Positions 15,800 to 24,563 of a stretch of 48,136 nucleotides of DNA are shown in pieces (the stretch's first letter is position 1; each line of letters starts with the position of its first letter). The notes beneath the pieces are model-generated. The model ran no database searches, had not been told where the DNA came from, and saw only the letters and a program-made list of their open reading frames with translations. Made by a program: the position numbers and the translations under genes. This DNA comes from Pseudomonas lundensis (GTDB taxonomy: Bacteria; Pseudomonadota; Gammaproteobacteria; Pseudomonadales; Pseudomonadaceae), in NCBI RefSeq assembly GCF_001042985.1, contig NZ_JYKY01000032.1, forward strand, positions 1 through 48,136, given 5' to 3'.

Positions 15800-15899
15800 G
15801 CCCATTGATACATTCTCGTCCGTCAGGTCAGTCCTGACGCTCTCTTTGGTTGAGATAGTTGGCCATTACCGGATCCCCATGATGGTAATGGCCTTTTTT
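15800..15899 (+). ncRNA. Candidate intergenic small RNA ending at a strong terminator
   Basis: Two consecutive stems (15821-15839, and GGCCATTACC 15861-15870 with GGTAATGGCC 15884-15893) end in TTTTTT. There is no coding frame, and both flanking genes point away. The 5' end is a guess, placed below the TTAGCTAGCTAA palindrome. I do not recognise a known RNA family. Confidence 0.4.
15861..15899 (+). terminator. Rho-independent terminator, orphan
   Basis: A perfect 10-bp stem with a 13-nt loop is followed by six T residues. No plus-strand gene lies upstream within the window that would need it. Confidence 0.85.
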
Positions 15900-16093
15900 A
15901 CGCCCGCTTGCTCAGCCTCCCCCTGTCTGCTGGTCTTTTCTGCCGCCTTTGTCGTGCCTGAACTTTTCCTGCGCGGAACTTAAACCGCCGATTGTGCGAA
16001 TCGTCCCACGACCGTAGAGTCCCTTTGCACCTCCCTAAAAAGATGCCTGGCCACGCCCGTGCTCAGGCGCGCGATAACAAAAAAGGGCTTGAG

Positions 16094-17434
16094 ATGAATC
16101 ACATTCCTGCGCAACACCCTGACCCCGACGATCAGGCACTGGACGGGGCTTATCGTAAAACCGCGTGGCGCGTCATGCCGCTGTTGATGGTCTGCTTTCT
16201 GGTGGCCTATCTGGACCGTGTCAACGTGGGGTTTGCCAAGCTGCAAATGCTCGATGACTTGGCGTTCAGCGAGGCCGTGTACGGGTTGGGCGCCGGGATA
16301 TTTTTCATCGGCTATCTGATGTTTGAAGTGCCCAGCAACATCGCCCTGCACCGCTTCGGCGCCCGGCGCTGGATCGCGCGGATCATGGTGACCTGGGGCT
16401 TGCTGTCCGCCGCCATGATGTTCGTGCAGACCCCCTGGAGTTTTTACGCGCTGCGCTTTCTGATTGGCGTGGCTGAAGCGGGGTTCTTCCCCGGCATTAT
16501 TTTCTACCTCACCACCTGGTTTCCCGGACACCGGCGCGGGGTGATGGTGGCGCTGTTTATCTGCGCCCTGCCGATTTCCAACCTGCTGGGGTCGCTGATT
16601 TCCGGCTACATCATGCAGTACATGAACGGCGTGGCCGGTTACGCCGGCTGGCAATGGCTGTTCGTGATCGAAGGCTTGCCGGCCGTGTTTCTGGGCATGG
16701 CCGTGTTCTGCCTGCTGCGCGACCGGATTGCCGACGCCAGCTGGCTGAGCGAAGCCGAAAAGCGCGGTATGCAAGCCGCGATTGACCGCGACAACCAGGG
16801 CAAACAGGGGCACTCGGTGCGCGAGGGGCTGCTTAACCCAAAAATCTGGTTGTTGGGCGCGGTGTATTTTTGCCTGGTGATGGGCCAGTACATCATCAGC
16901 TTCTGGATGCCCACCATCATCCGCAACAGCGGCATCGACCAACCGTGGGTGATCGGCCTGTTGTCGGCCATTCCCTTTGCCGCAGCCGCCGTGGCAATGG
17001 TGCTGGTGGGCCGCAGTTCTGACCGCCATCACGAGTACCGCTGGCACGTGGCGATCTGCGCGACCCTCGGCGCGGCCGGCGTGCTGTTCGGCACTTTGTT
17101 GGGTGACAACCTGTGGCTGGCCATGATCGGCCTGACGGTCGGCACCGCGGCAATGATCAGCAGCCTGCCGGTGTTCTGGGGCATGCCGACCGCCGTGGTT
17201 GGCGGCGCGGCGGCGGCCGCCGGGATTGCCTTGATCAACTCGATGGGCAACGTGGCGGGCTTCTTCGCCACCATCGTGGTGGGCTGGATGACCCAGCTCA
17301 CTGGCAGCACTCAAGCGGCGATGTACATGATGGCGGCCGTGCTGGTGATGGGCGGCGCGCTGGGCTTGTGCGTGCCCAAGGCCAGACTCGACCTGCGCAG
17401 CGCAGCACCTGTCGCGGCGGCGCAACGCCCTTGA
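16094..17434 (+). CDS. MFS transporter, ACS (anion:cation symporter) family
   Basis: A 446-residue carrier with twelve predicted helices. Signatures of the phthalate/tartrate/glucarate ACS family include MVCFLVAYLDRVNVGFAKLQ, YGLGAGIFFIGYLMFEVPSN, RFLIGVAEAGFFPGIIFYLT and TWFPGHRRG. It would import an organic anion. The start at ATG 16094 follows a GGGCTTGAG stretch; the frame open from 15992 adds residues not found in the family. The stop lies only 3 nt from the convergent LysR gene stop. Possible substrates fit the nearby FAD-dependent 2-hydroxy-acid dehydrogenase (a hydroxy-acid such as lactate or glycolate), but this is inference. Confidence 0.88.
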   Translation: MNHIPAQHPDPDDQALDGAYRKTAWRVMPLLMVCFLVAYLDRVNVGFAKLQMLDDLAFSEAVYGLGAGIFFIGYLMFEVPSNIALHRFGARRWIARIMVTWGLLSAAMMFVQTPWSFYALRFLIGVAEAGFFPGIIFYLTTWFPGHRRGVMVALFICALPISNLLGSLISGYIMQYMNGVAGYAGWQWLFVIEGLPAVFLGMAVFCLLRDRIADASWLSEAEKRGMQAAIDRDNQGKQGHSVREGLLNPKIWLLGAVYFCLVMGQYIISFWMPTIIRNSGIDQPWVIGLLSAIPFAAAAVAMVLVGRSSDRHHEYRWHVAICATLGAAGVLFGTLLGDNLWLAMIGLTVGTAAMISSLPVFWGMPTAVVGGAAAAAGIALINSMGNVAGFFATIVVGWMTQLTGSTQAAMYMMAAVLVMGGALGLCVPKARLDLRSAAPVAAAQRP

Positions 17435-17437
17435 GCG

Positions 17438-18391
17438 TCAGGTCGGCCCGTTGCTCAACCGGCGACTGCCGGGCCATTGCCCCTGCTCACCCATGCGGTT
17501 GACCACCTCCCCGATCAGCGCGGCCAGTGCCTCACGCGCCGGGGTCGGCGGCATGCGGGTCGACACGCAGATGCCCAGCGTGCGATACAGCGCCGGGCAA
17601 TCGACGCGGTGGGCGGTGAGGCGCCCCTCTTCAAGCTCGCGACGGGCCAGGTTGAGCGGCATCAAGGTCGGGCCCAGCCCAGCTTGCACTGCACTTTTGA
17701 GGATGTGTACCGAATTGACTTCCAGCGCGGGAGGCGCCGCACACACGCCATGGCGGGCCGCCACGCGCTCGACAATCGCCCGCGTGCAATGGCCGTGGGC
17801 CGCGCCCGGCCAGACCAGCGGCCGGGCAAACGCCTGCTCCAGGTCGAGCACCTCACCGGCAGGCCACGGGTCATCCGCGGGCGCGCACAGCCAGTAGAAG
17901 TCTTCTTCGAGCAACGGGGTGAACGCGATCTCGGGCGGCAGCTCGGCATCGGTGAACAGCGCCAGATCGATACGCCCGTACAACAGCTGCTCGAACAGGT
18001 TGCCGGTCAGCTCTTCATTGAGGTTCAGCCGCACTTGCGGGTAGCGCGTCGCCACCTCGCGCAGCAACGGCAAGGCCAACGGGCTGGCCACACTCTGCGG
18101 CAACGCTACCACCACCGGGCCGCTGACCGCTTGCGCCGAATCCAGTACCGCGTTGCGGGCGTCCTGCAGGTGCTTGAGGATGCCCTGGGCGTATTCGTAA
18201 AACACCTTGCCCGGCGCGGTGGCCGTCACACCGCTGTGGCTGCGGTGCAACAGTTGCACCCCCAGCTCTTTCTCAAGGTCGAGGATCTGCTTGCTCAGGG
18301 CGGACTGGGCGACAAACACGTCGCGGGCCGCCCCACTGAGGCTGCCGTTGTCGAGAATGGCGACGAAATACTTGAGCTGACGAATTTCCAT
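17438..18391 (-). CDS. LysR-type transcriptional regulator
   Basis: 317 residues from ATG 18391. The DNA-binding domain is canonical (MEIRQLKYFVAILDNGSLSG, AARDVFVAQSALSKQI). The effector domain (GPVVVALPQSVASPLALPLL, LFEQLLYGRIDLALFTDA) resembles the Nac/Cbl/NocR-like group that controls nitrogen and organic-acid uptake genes. It lies between a convergent ACS-family carrier and, upstream on its own strand, an FAD-linked dehydrogenase, and may regulate either. ATG 18391 replaces the GTG at 18409, which has no extra conserved residues. Confidence 0.9.
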   Translation of the reverse strand: MEIRQLKYFVAILDNGSLSGAARDVFVAQSALSKQILDLEKELGVQLLHRSHSGVTATAPGKVFYEYAQGILKHLQDARNAVLDSAQAVSGPVVVALPQSVASPLALPLLREVATRYPQVRLNLNEELTGNLFEQLLYGRIDLALFTDAELPPEIAFTPLLEEDFYWLCAPADDPWPAGEVLDLEQAFARPLVWPGAAHGHCTRAIVERVAARHGVCAAPPALEVNSVHILKSAVQAGLGPTLMPLNLARRELEEGRLTAHRVDCPALYRTLGICVSTRMPPTPAREALAALIGEVVNRMGEQGQWPGSRRLSNGPT

Positions 18392-18465
18392 GCCGCGGAT
18401 TCTATACACGCCGCGATTGCAGCGTCACCTGACAATCCCGGCGAGCAGCGCGCCCACGCGTCGTG

Positions 18466-19875
18466 TTAATCGCGCCGGAAAATCTTGCCGGGGTTCATCA
18501 GCCCTTTCGGGTCCAGCGCGTGCTTGATCGACTGCATCACATCCACCGCGTTTTGCCCGTGTTCAACGGCCATGTAATCGCGCTTGGTCAGGCCAATCCC
18601 GTGCTCGCCGGTGCAACTGCCTTCACAGGCAATCGCGCGCTCGGCCAAACGATGGGCGACCGCCTCGGCACGGGCCACTTCGTCCGCGTCATGGGGGTCC
18701 ACCAGTATCAGCGCATGGAAATTGCCATCGCCCACATGGCCAAAAATGGGTGCCAGCAAGCCGTTTGCGTGCAAGTCGGCAGCCGTGGCTTCAATGCACT
18801 CGGCCAAGCGCGAGATCGGCACCACCGAATCGGTGGTCAACGAGCGACACCCCGGACGCAGCGCCACCGAGGCGAAGTAGGCATCGTGCCGCGCCTGCCA
18901 TAAGCGGGTGCGGTCCTCCGGGTTGACGGCCCATTCGAAGTCCTGCCCGCCGTGTTCATCGGCCACCATGCGCACGGTTTCTATCTGTTCCTTGACCCCG
19001 GACTCGGAGCCGTGCAGCTCGAAAAACAACGACGGGGCTTCGCGCAAATCGGTGTGGCTGTAGGCGTTGATGGCTCGCACCGTCAGGGCGTCGATCAGCT
19101 CAATGCGGGCAATCGGCACCCCGAGCTGGATGGTCTGAATCACCGTGCGCACCGCATCGTCCACCGTGGGGAAGGTGCAAATCGCCGCTGAAATGGCTTC
19201 CGGCAAGGGGTGCAGTTTGACGGTCAATTCGGCAAACGTGGCCAGCGTGCCGCCCGAGCCCACCAGCAAATGCGTGAGGTCGTAGCCGGCCGACGACTTG
19301 CGTGCCCGGCCGCCGGTTTTAATCACCCGGCCATCGGCCAGCACGGCGGTCATGCCCAGCACGTTCTCGCGCATGGTGCCGTAACGCACCGCATTGGTGC
19401 CCGAGGCCCGGGTGGACGCCATGCCCCCCAGCGAGGCATCCGCACCCGGATCAATCGGGAAGAACAAACCGGTGCCATGCAACGCCGCATTCAGCTGTTT
19501 GCGGGTGACGCCGGGCTGCACCGTGACATCCATGTCGTCCGGGCGAATTTCCAGCACCTGATTCATCCCCGACACGTCGATGCACACCCCGCCCTGCACC
19601 GCTTGCAACCAGCCCTCGAGCGAGGTGCCGCTGCCATACGGAATCATCGGCACGTCATGGGCATGGCACAGCCGGGAAACACTGACGATCTCGTCCAGGC
19701 TCTGCACAAACGCCACCGCATCCGGCGGTATCGGGCCCAGAGACGAAATGTCGCTACCATGGTGTTCGCGCACGCTGGCAGACGTCGACAAGCGGGGGCC
19801 CAACAGCGCCTGCAACGATTGCAGTAACGACGCGGGCAAGGGTGGGCGGGTCAGCGGTGCCTGGACAGCATTCAT
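18466..19875 (-). CDS. FAD-binding D-lactate/glycolate dehydrogenase-type oxidase
   Basis: The 469-residue protein has the FAD_binding_4 domain (VPMIPYGSGTSLEGWLQAVQ, DPGADASLGGMASTRASGTN, YGTMRENVLGMTAVLADGRV) and the FAD-oxidase C-terminal domain (FGHVGDGNFHALI, CTGEHGIGLTKRDYM, ALDPKGLMNPGKIF). It most resembles GlcD/Dld-type enzymes oxidising D-2-hydroxy acids to 2-oxo acids with electrons passed to the respiratory chain or cytochrome c. The exact substrate is not decidable. ATG 19875 has AGGAAG 5 nt upstream and is preferred to the GTG at 19881. LysR follows 74 nt downstream. No glcE/glcF partners are adjacent, which favours a stand-alone D-lactate dehydrogenase. Confidence 0.88.
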   Translation of the reverse strand: MNAVQAPLTRPPLPASLLQSLQALLGPRLSTSASVREHHGSDISSLGPIPPDAVAFVQSLDEIVSVSRLCHAHDVPMIPYGSGTSLEGWLQAVQGGVCIDVSGMNQVLEIRPDDMDVTVQPGVTRKQLNAALHGTGLFFPIDPGADASLGGMASTRASGTNAVRYGTMRENVLGMTAVLADGRVIKTGGRARKSSAGYDLTHLLVGSGGTLATFAELTVKLHPLPEAISAAICTFPTVDDAVRTVIQTIQLGVPIARIELIDALTVRAINAYSHTDLREAPSLFFELHGSESGVKEQIETVRMVADEHGGQDFEWAVNPEDRTRLWQARHDAYFASVALRPGCRSLTTDSVVPISRLAECIEATAADLHANGLLAPIFGHVGDGNFHALILVDPHDADEVARAEAVAHRLAERAIACEGSCTGEHGIGLTKRDYMAVEHGQNAVDVMQSIKHALDPKGLMNPGKIFRRD

Positions 19876-20061
19876 CAGCACTTCCTCATTTATTTTTTTG
19901 GGCCAGTTGGCGTCATCTTATGCGCTGTACACGCGGCCCCGGCCATAGGAAATACAGAACGTGCCATCTGCAACCGGCATGGCCACGCCCGGCGCGTGTG
20001 GAGGACTGCCCGCCCTTGAACTAGGCTCACAGCCCATTGCGGATCATGGGTGGGAGGCGAC

Positions 20062-21162
20062 ATGCACTTGGGCAAAAAGATCTCGACGCTGGAACAGTTG
20101 GCCTGTCGCTATTACCGCTGGATTCACGCGACCCGCATCAGCCTGGCGTTTTTAATCACCTTCGCGGGGATCCGCTGGTTCAAGCTCGAAGACGCCTCCT
20201 GGGCCTTGATTACCATGCTGATCGTGATGGGCCCGCTGCCGTACTGGGGCAATGTGTTCTCACGGGCCGTGCAACGAACCGGCGGTACGGTGATCGGCGC
20301 CCTGTCGGGGCTGGTGGCGCTGTACCTGGAAATGTATTCATTCCCCGCGATGCTGCTGTGGTGCGCGGTGGTGATGTTCGCGTGCGGCTACCTGACCCTG
20401 GGCAAACACCCCTACATGGCGCTGCTGATTGGCGCGACCCTGGCCGTGGTCAGTTGTTCGGCCCCCAATGACATGGACGCCGCGGTGTTGCGCAGCGCTT
20501 ATGTCATGGCCGGCTCGATACTGGCGCTGATCTTCACCAGCATCTATCCGCAACGGGCCTACACCGACCTGCGCATCAAATTCAGCCAGAGCATGGGCAC
20601 ACTCAACGACCTGTATGAAGCCTACTTTTCGCCGCAGGTGCTGGAGCGCCCCCACCTGGACGACACACTCAAAGATGAGCTGGACGCGGTGGTCAAGTTG
20701 CGCAGTTACATCGTCGCCGCAAGCAACGAAAGCCACCTCAAGCAGGACGTTTTCAATGGCCTGCAAACGTTGCACCGCAATGTGGTCTCCACACTGATTC
20801 TGATGATCGATGCGTACTGGTCTTCCCGCGAAAATCATTTATTGATTAAAAACGAACCGGCCTTAAGTGACTTGCACCGCCTTATACCGTTGGCCTTGCA
20901 ATCGTTACAAAACAAATTAGTCATGGGCATTGGCGATAACGAAATCAGTTCACAGTTACGTAAAAGTTCGCACCAGTTACGCGAGTTGGCACTTAAGAGT
21001 ATTAGCGACAAAGAAATAGAAACGCCTTTTTATGCCTATGTATGGCTCAGCCTTGAAATGCTCAAACAACTGGCTGAATTGAACGATCAACTGCACGCGG
21101 CGCTTTACCATCCGGGACATAAACACTTGTTTAAAAACAACGAGCCGCCTGCGGACCATTGA
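20062..21162 (+). CDS. FUSC-family inner-membrane protein (aromatic acid exporter-like)
   Basis: 366 residues. The N-terminal half has about six membrane helices (ATRISLAFLITFAGIRWF, SWALITMLIVMGPLPYWGNV, RTGGTVIGALSGLVALYLEM, YVMAGSILALIFTSIYP). The C-terminal half is soluble and helical. This matches FUSC/YccS-type proteins, some of which (AaeB) export aromatic acids. Typical AaeB/YccS proteins are about 650-700 residues with two membrane halves; this is a single-unit version, as found for many proteobacterial FUSC proteins. ATG 20062 has GGGAGG 4 nt upstream. No adaptor or outer-membrane partner adjoins. The last 300 bp are visibly less GC-rich than the first part. Confidence 0.75.
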   Translation: MHLGKKISTLEQLACRYYRWIHATRISLAFLITFAGIRWFKLEDASWALITMLIVMGPLPYWGNVFSRAVQRTGGTVIGALSGLVALYLEMYSFPAMLLWCAVVMFACGYLTLGKHPYMALLIGATLAVVSCSAPNDMDAAVLRSAYVMAGSILALIFTSIYPQRAYTDLRIKFSQSMGTLNDLYEAYFSPQVLERPHLDDTLKDELDAVVKLRSYIVAASNESHLKQDVFNGLQTLHRNVVSTLILMIDAYWSSRENHLLIKNEPALSDLHRLIPLALQSLQNKLVMGIGDNEISSQLRKSSHQLRELALKSISDKEIETPFYAYVWLSLEMLKQLAELNDQLHAALYHPGHKHLFKNNEPPADH

Positions 21163-21826
21163 GCGTCAGTGCGGCACATCCGAGGGTGAGCACGTCGCGA
21201 CACATTATCGAATACCGATACAAAGACTACATTCAGACAGGAAAATACCTACAACTAAATATGAAAAAAGAGCCGCGAACATGAAGATTTTTACCTGCCA
21301 CATGGCCAAATAACATCTCTAAAACCCACCAAACCCCATAATAAAATCACCATAAACTACTGTTTTTAAAGCAATTATATAAATTTGATACGCTTTTAAT
21401 ATTCGTCAAGTGGTCCTGTGCGGCCTTTTTCCCTGCCTGGTAGTTGTTCATCGCTGCAAAATTATCGTCTACGCTCTGATCGCGCCCGTCTTGATGGAAC
21501 TGAACGGAAGAGCCCATGACCACTGAACACACCCATACGTTTAAACACCTGATGCGTCGCCCCGTGGCAACGTGCTCAGTGTACGCGTCACACAACGTGC
21601 TCACGTTCAATAGCACCCCGAGAACGGTCGCCCTGCATCAACACTGCAAGACAACCGCCTGCGTGATACCCGCTGTGTTGAATACAACCATTACCGCGTG
21701 AAGAAACCCTGCGCCACATTCAACCCGTTGCATCCTTGCCCGTTACCGAATGTTGAAACAAGGGTTTGTCCGTCTGACCGGCACATTGAAACTTAACGAT
21801 TAAGCGCACTGTGAATAGGAGGGCTT
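21163..21826. other. Intergenic region before the urease operon
   Basis: An AT-rich segment (21230-21410) is followed by GC-normal DNA. A 61-codon ORF (21516-21701) has GGAAGAG before its ATG but no recognisable content, and I do not call it. The urease ribosome site AGGAGGG is at 21817-21823. No NikR-, NtrC- or sigma-54-type site could be identified with confidence. Confidence 0.4.
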
Positions 21827-22129
21827 ATGCAGCTCACCCCGAGAGAAATCGACAAATTGATGATTTACACCTTGTCGGACGTGGCACTGCGACGCAAGGC
21901 GCGTGGTTTGAAGTTGAACTTTCCCGAGGCCGTTTCAATTATTACCGTCACGGCGCTTGAAGGGGCACGGGATGGCAAGTCGGTGGAAGACGTCATGACC
22001 GAGGCGGGCAAAGTACTGACCAAAGATGACGTCATGGAGGGTGTGAGCGACCTGATCCCCAACGTTCAGGTGGAAGCGATTTTTACCGATGGCAGCCGTC
22101 TGGTCACGGTTCACGACCCGATCAAATAA
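21827..22129 (+). CDS. ureA: Urease gamma subunit
   Basis: UreA, 100 residues, is the standard length of the separate gamma subunit (MQLTPREIDKLMIYTLSDVA, RRKARGLKLNFPEAVSIIT, EGARDGKSVEDVM). It assembles with UreB and UreC into the (ABC)3 cytoplasmic enzyme that hydrolyses urea to ammonia and carbamate. AGGAGGG precedes ATG 21827. It is the first gene of ureABCEFGD, with UreB starting 54 nt downstream. The sequence is close to the Yersinia/Morganella type. Confidence 0.98.
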   Translation: MQLTPREIDKLMIYTLSDVALRRKARGLKLNFPEAVSIITVTALEGARDGKSVEDVMTEAGKVLTKDDVMEGVSDLIPNVQVEAIFTDGSRLVTVHDPIK

Positions 22130-22183
22130 CGGCCGAGCAGTCAAGCCGGTTAACGCCAAACACACCCGTTTGAGGATTCCGTC

Positions 22184-22708
22184 ATGAGCAGCAAAAAGCC
22201 AGCATCCCCCCAGCCTTCCCAATCACCGCATCAGGACACCCATCCTGACCACCACATCCCCCACGCCAAAAACCCCGGGGGTGTATCCACCGGCAATGAA
22301 AGCAATGTGCCGCTGGGCGGTTGCATCTACGCCAGCACGCCGATCACCTTCAACGAAGATCGTGCGGTGACCAAGGTCAAAGTGCGCAACACCGGCGACC
22401 GGCCGATTCAAGTGGGTTCGCACTTTCACTTTTTCGAAGTCAACCGAGCGCTGGAGTTCGACCGCGCTGCCGCGTTCGGCAAGCGTCTGAACATCACCGC
22501 CACCACGGCCATCCGTTTCGAGCCGGGCGATGAAATTGAAGTGCCGTTGATCCCCTTCGGCGGCAAACAGACCCTGTACGGCTTCAACAACCTGGTGGAC
22601 GGCTGGGCCCCCGACAGCACGGTCAGCGGCCATGAACGCCCGGAAAAACTGCAAGCCATCCAGCGTGCAGCCGATCGCGGCTTCAAGTTTTCCAAGCCAT
22701 CCAACTAA
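22184..22708 (+). CDS. ureB: Urease beta subunit with long N-terminal extension
   Basis: 174 residues. The conserved beta-subunit core starts near residue 38 (PLGGCIYASTPITFNEDRAV, TGDRPIQVGSHFHFFEVN, GFNNLVDGWAPDS). The N-terminal 35-40 residues are rich in Ser, Pro and His (SPHQDTHPDHHIPHAKN) and make it longer than the usual 100-110; Yersinia and Morganella beta subunits also carry extensions. The His-rich segment might bind nickel, which is speculation. The gene lies between ureA and ureC, 74 nt before the latter. Confidence 0.97.
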   Translation: MSSKKPASPQPSQSPHQDTHPDHHIPHAKNPGGVSTGNESNVPLGGCIYASTPITFNEDRAVTKVKVRNTGDRPIQVGSHFHFFEVNRALEFDRAAAFGKRLNITATTAIRFEPGDEIEVPLIPFGGKQTLYGFNNLVDGWAPDSTVSGHERPEKLQAIQRAADRGFKFSKPSN

Positions 22709-22782
22709 GCGCCGCATTTCACATTTTGCCTGCGCGTCGTTGCGCCATTGACGAATGCGCCGCATGAAGGAAGGAGCCACCG

Positions 22783-24501
22783 ATGCCAACTATTTCACGC
22801 AAAGAATACGCCGGGCTGTTCGGCCCGACCACGGGCGACAAGATCCGCCTGGGCGACACTGACCTGTTTGTAGAAATCGAAAAGAACCTGCGCGGCTATG
22901 GCGAAGAAGCCGTGTACGGCGGCGGCAAATCGCTGCGCGACGGGATGGGCGCCAACAACCACCTGACCCGCGATAACGGCGTGCTCGACCTGGTGATCAC
23001 CAACGTCACCATCGTTGACGCCATTCAGGGTGTGATCAAGGCCGACGTGGGGATCCGCGACGGCAAGATCTGCGGCATCGGCAAAAGCGGCAACCCCGGC
23101 ACCATGAGCGGTGTGACCAATAACATGGTGGTGGGCGTGAGCACGGACGCCATTTCCGGCGAGCACCTGATCCTCACCGCTGCCGGGATCGACACCCACA
23201 TTCACCTGATCTCGCCGCAACAGGCTTACCACGGCCTGTCCAACGGCATCACCACGTTCTTCGGCGGTGGTATCGGCCCTACCGACGGCACCAATGGCAC
23301 CACTGTGACGCCGGGCCCGTGGAACATCCGCCAGATGCTGCGCTCGCTCGAAGGCTTGCCGATCAACGTCGGCCTGCTGGGCAAGGGCAACTCCTTTTCT
23401 CGCGACCCGCTGGCAGAACAAATCATTGCCGGCGTGGCCGGGCTTAAAGTCCACGAAGACTGGGGCGCTACCTCCAATGCCCTGCGCCATTCCCTGCGCA
23501 CCGCCGATGAAATGGACGTTCAGGTCTCGGTGCACACCGACAGCCTCAATGAATGCGGCTACGTCGAAGACACCATCGATGCCTTTGAAGGCCGTACTAT
23601 TCACACCTTCCACACCGAAGGCGCAGGCGGCGGTCACGCCCCGGACATCATCAAGGTGGCCAGCCAGCTCAACGTCCTGCCGAGCTCGACCAACCCCACC
23701 CTGCCCTACGGCGTCAACAGCCAGGCCGAGTTGTTCGACATGATCATGGTCTGTCACAACCTCAACCCCAATGTGCCGGCCGACGTGTCGTTTGCCGAAA
23801 GCCGGGTACGCCCGGAAACCATCGCCGCCGAAAACGTGCTGCAAGACATGGGCGTGATCTCCATGTTTTCCAGTGACTCCCAGGCCATGGGCCGGGTCGG
23901 TGAAAACTGGCTGCGGGTGATGCAAACCGCCCACGCCATGAAAGTCTCGCGCGGCAAATTGCCGGAAGACAGCGCGGGCAACGACAACTTCCGCGTGCTG
24001 CGTTACGTGGCCAAAATCACCATCAACCCGGCCATTGCCCAAGGCGTGAGCCACGTCCTGGGGTCTGTCGAGGTGGGCAAGATGGCCGACCTGGTGCTGT
24101 GGGACCCGCGCTTCTTCGGGGCCAAACCAAAACTGGTGATCAAGGGCGGCATGATTAACTGGGCCGCCATGGGTGACCCGAACGCCTCCCTGCCCACGCC
24201 GCAGCCGGTGTACTACCGTCCGATGTTCGGCGCCTTCGGCAAAACCATGCAAGACACCTGCGTGACCTTCGTGTCGCAGGCCGCGCTGGAAGACGGGGTC
24301 AAGGAAAAGGCCGGGCTGGACCGTCAGGTCATGGCGGTGCGCAATTGCCGCACCATTTCCAAGAAGGACCTGGTGCGCAACGACCAGACGCCGCACATCG
24401 AAGTCAACCCTGAAACGTTCGAGGTGAAAGTCGACGGCGTGCACGCCACGTGCAAACCGATCGATGTGGCCACCATGAACCAGCGGTATTTCTTCGGCTA
24501 A
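22783..24501 (+). CDS. ureC: Urease alpha (catalytic) subunit
   Basis: 572 residues. All nickel ligands and catalytic residues of Klebsiella urease are present at a constant offset of five: His139, His141, carbamylated Lys222 (GLKVHEDWGATS), His251, His277, Asp365 (SSDSQAMGRVGE), with flap Cys324 and catalytic His325. The flap reads VCHNL where most ureases have VCHHL, so the non-catalytic second His is Asn. The whole sequence is very close to Yersinia-type UreC (GYGEEAVYGGGKSLRDGMGA, MNQRYFFG at the end) and unlike the usual Pseudomonas UreC. An AAGGAAGGAG ribosome site precedes ATG 22783. Confidence 0.98.
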   Translation: MPTISRKEYAGLFGPTTGDKIRLGDTDLFVEIEKNLRGYGEEAVYGGGKSLRDGMGANNHLTRDNGVLDLVITNVTIVDAIQGVIKADVGIRDGKICGIGKSGNPGTMSGVTNNMVVGVSTDAISGEHLILTAAGIDTHIHLISPQQAYHGLSNGITTFFGGGIGPTDGTNGTTVTPGPWNIRQMLRSLEGLPINVGLLGKGNSFSRDPLAEQIIAGVAGLKVHEDWGATSNALRHSLRTADEMDVQVSVHTDSLNECGYVEDTIDAFEGRTIHTFHTEGAGGGHAPDIIKVASQLNVLPSSTNPTLPYGVNSQAELFDMIMVCHNLNPNVPADVSFAESRVRPETIAAENVLQDMGVISMFSSDSQAMGRVGENWLRVMQTAHAMKVSRGKLPEDSAGNDNFRVLRYVAKITINPAIAQGVSHVLGSVEVGKMADLVLWDPRFFGAKPKLVIKGGMINWAAMGDPNASLPTPQPVYYRPMFGAFGKTMQDTCVTFVSQAALEDGVKEKAGLDRQVMAVRNCRTISKKDLVRNDQTPHIEVNPETFEVKVDGVHATCKPIDVATMNQRYFFG

Positions 24502-24509
24502 GGCAGACC

Positions 24510-24542
24510 GCCCGGCCGCCACCCGTGGGTGGATGGCCGGGC
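24510..24542 (+). promoter_or_regulatory. Intercistronic hairpin between ureC and ureE
   Basis: GCCCGGCC (24510-24517) pairs with GGCCGGGC (24535-24542), and the inner CCACCC/GGGTGG extends the stem across a small internal loop. It lies between the ureC stop and the ureE ribosome site (about 24548) with no T run. It is therefore more likely an mRNA-stability or translation-control element than a terminator. Confidence 0.55.
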
Positions 24543-24563
24543 ATCAAGGAAGGAGTTTGCGAC

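Larger units (their letters stand above)
15663..16093. other. Divergent intergenic region between lysR and an MFS gene
   Basis: It holds the perfect 12-bp palindrome TTAGCTAGCTAA (15781-15792), a perfect 7-bp hairpin CGTCAGG/CCTGACG (15821-15839) and a classic terminator (15861-15899). No ORF precedes that terminator on the plus strand, which suggests a small RNA. The remainder up to ATG 16094 shows nothing recognisable. Confidence 0.5.

Noticed and set aside
15980..17425. Minus-strand open frame of 481 codons across the ACS-family carrier
   Set aside because: It is the complement of a clear transporter gene, rich in His, Gln and Arg as third-position GC shadows are.
21516..21701. 61-codon ORF before ureA
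   Set aside because: It has a fair ribosome site, but the sequence is Thr/His-rich without domain or neighbour support; left as intergenic.
22795..24522. Long minus-strand open frame (575 codons) across ureC
   Set aside because: It is a shadow of the GC-rich urease alpha gene: His/Val/Gly-rich translation, no ribosome site, no family resemblance.
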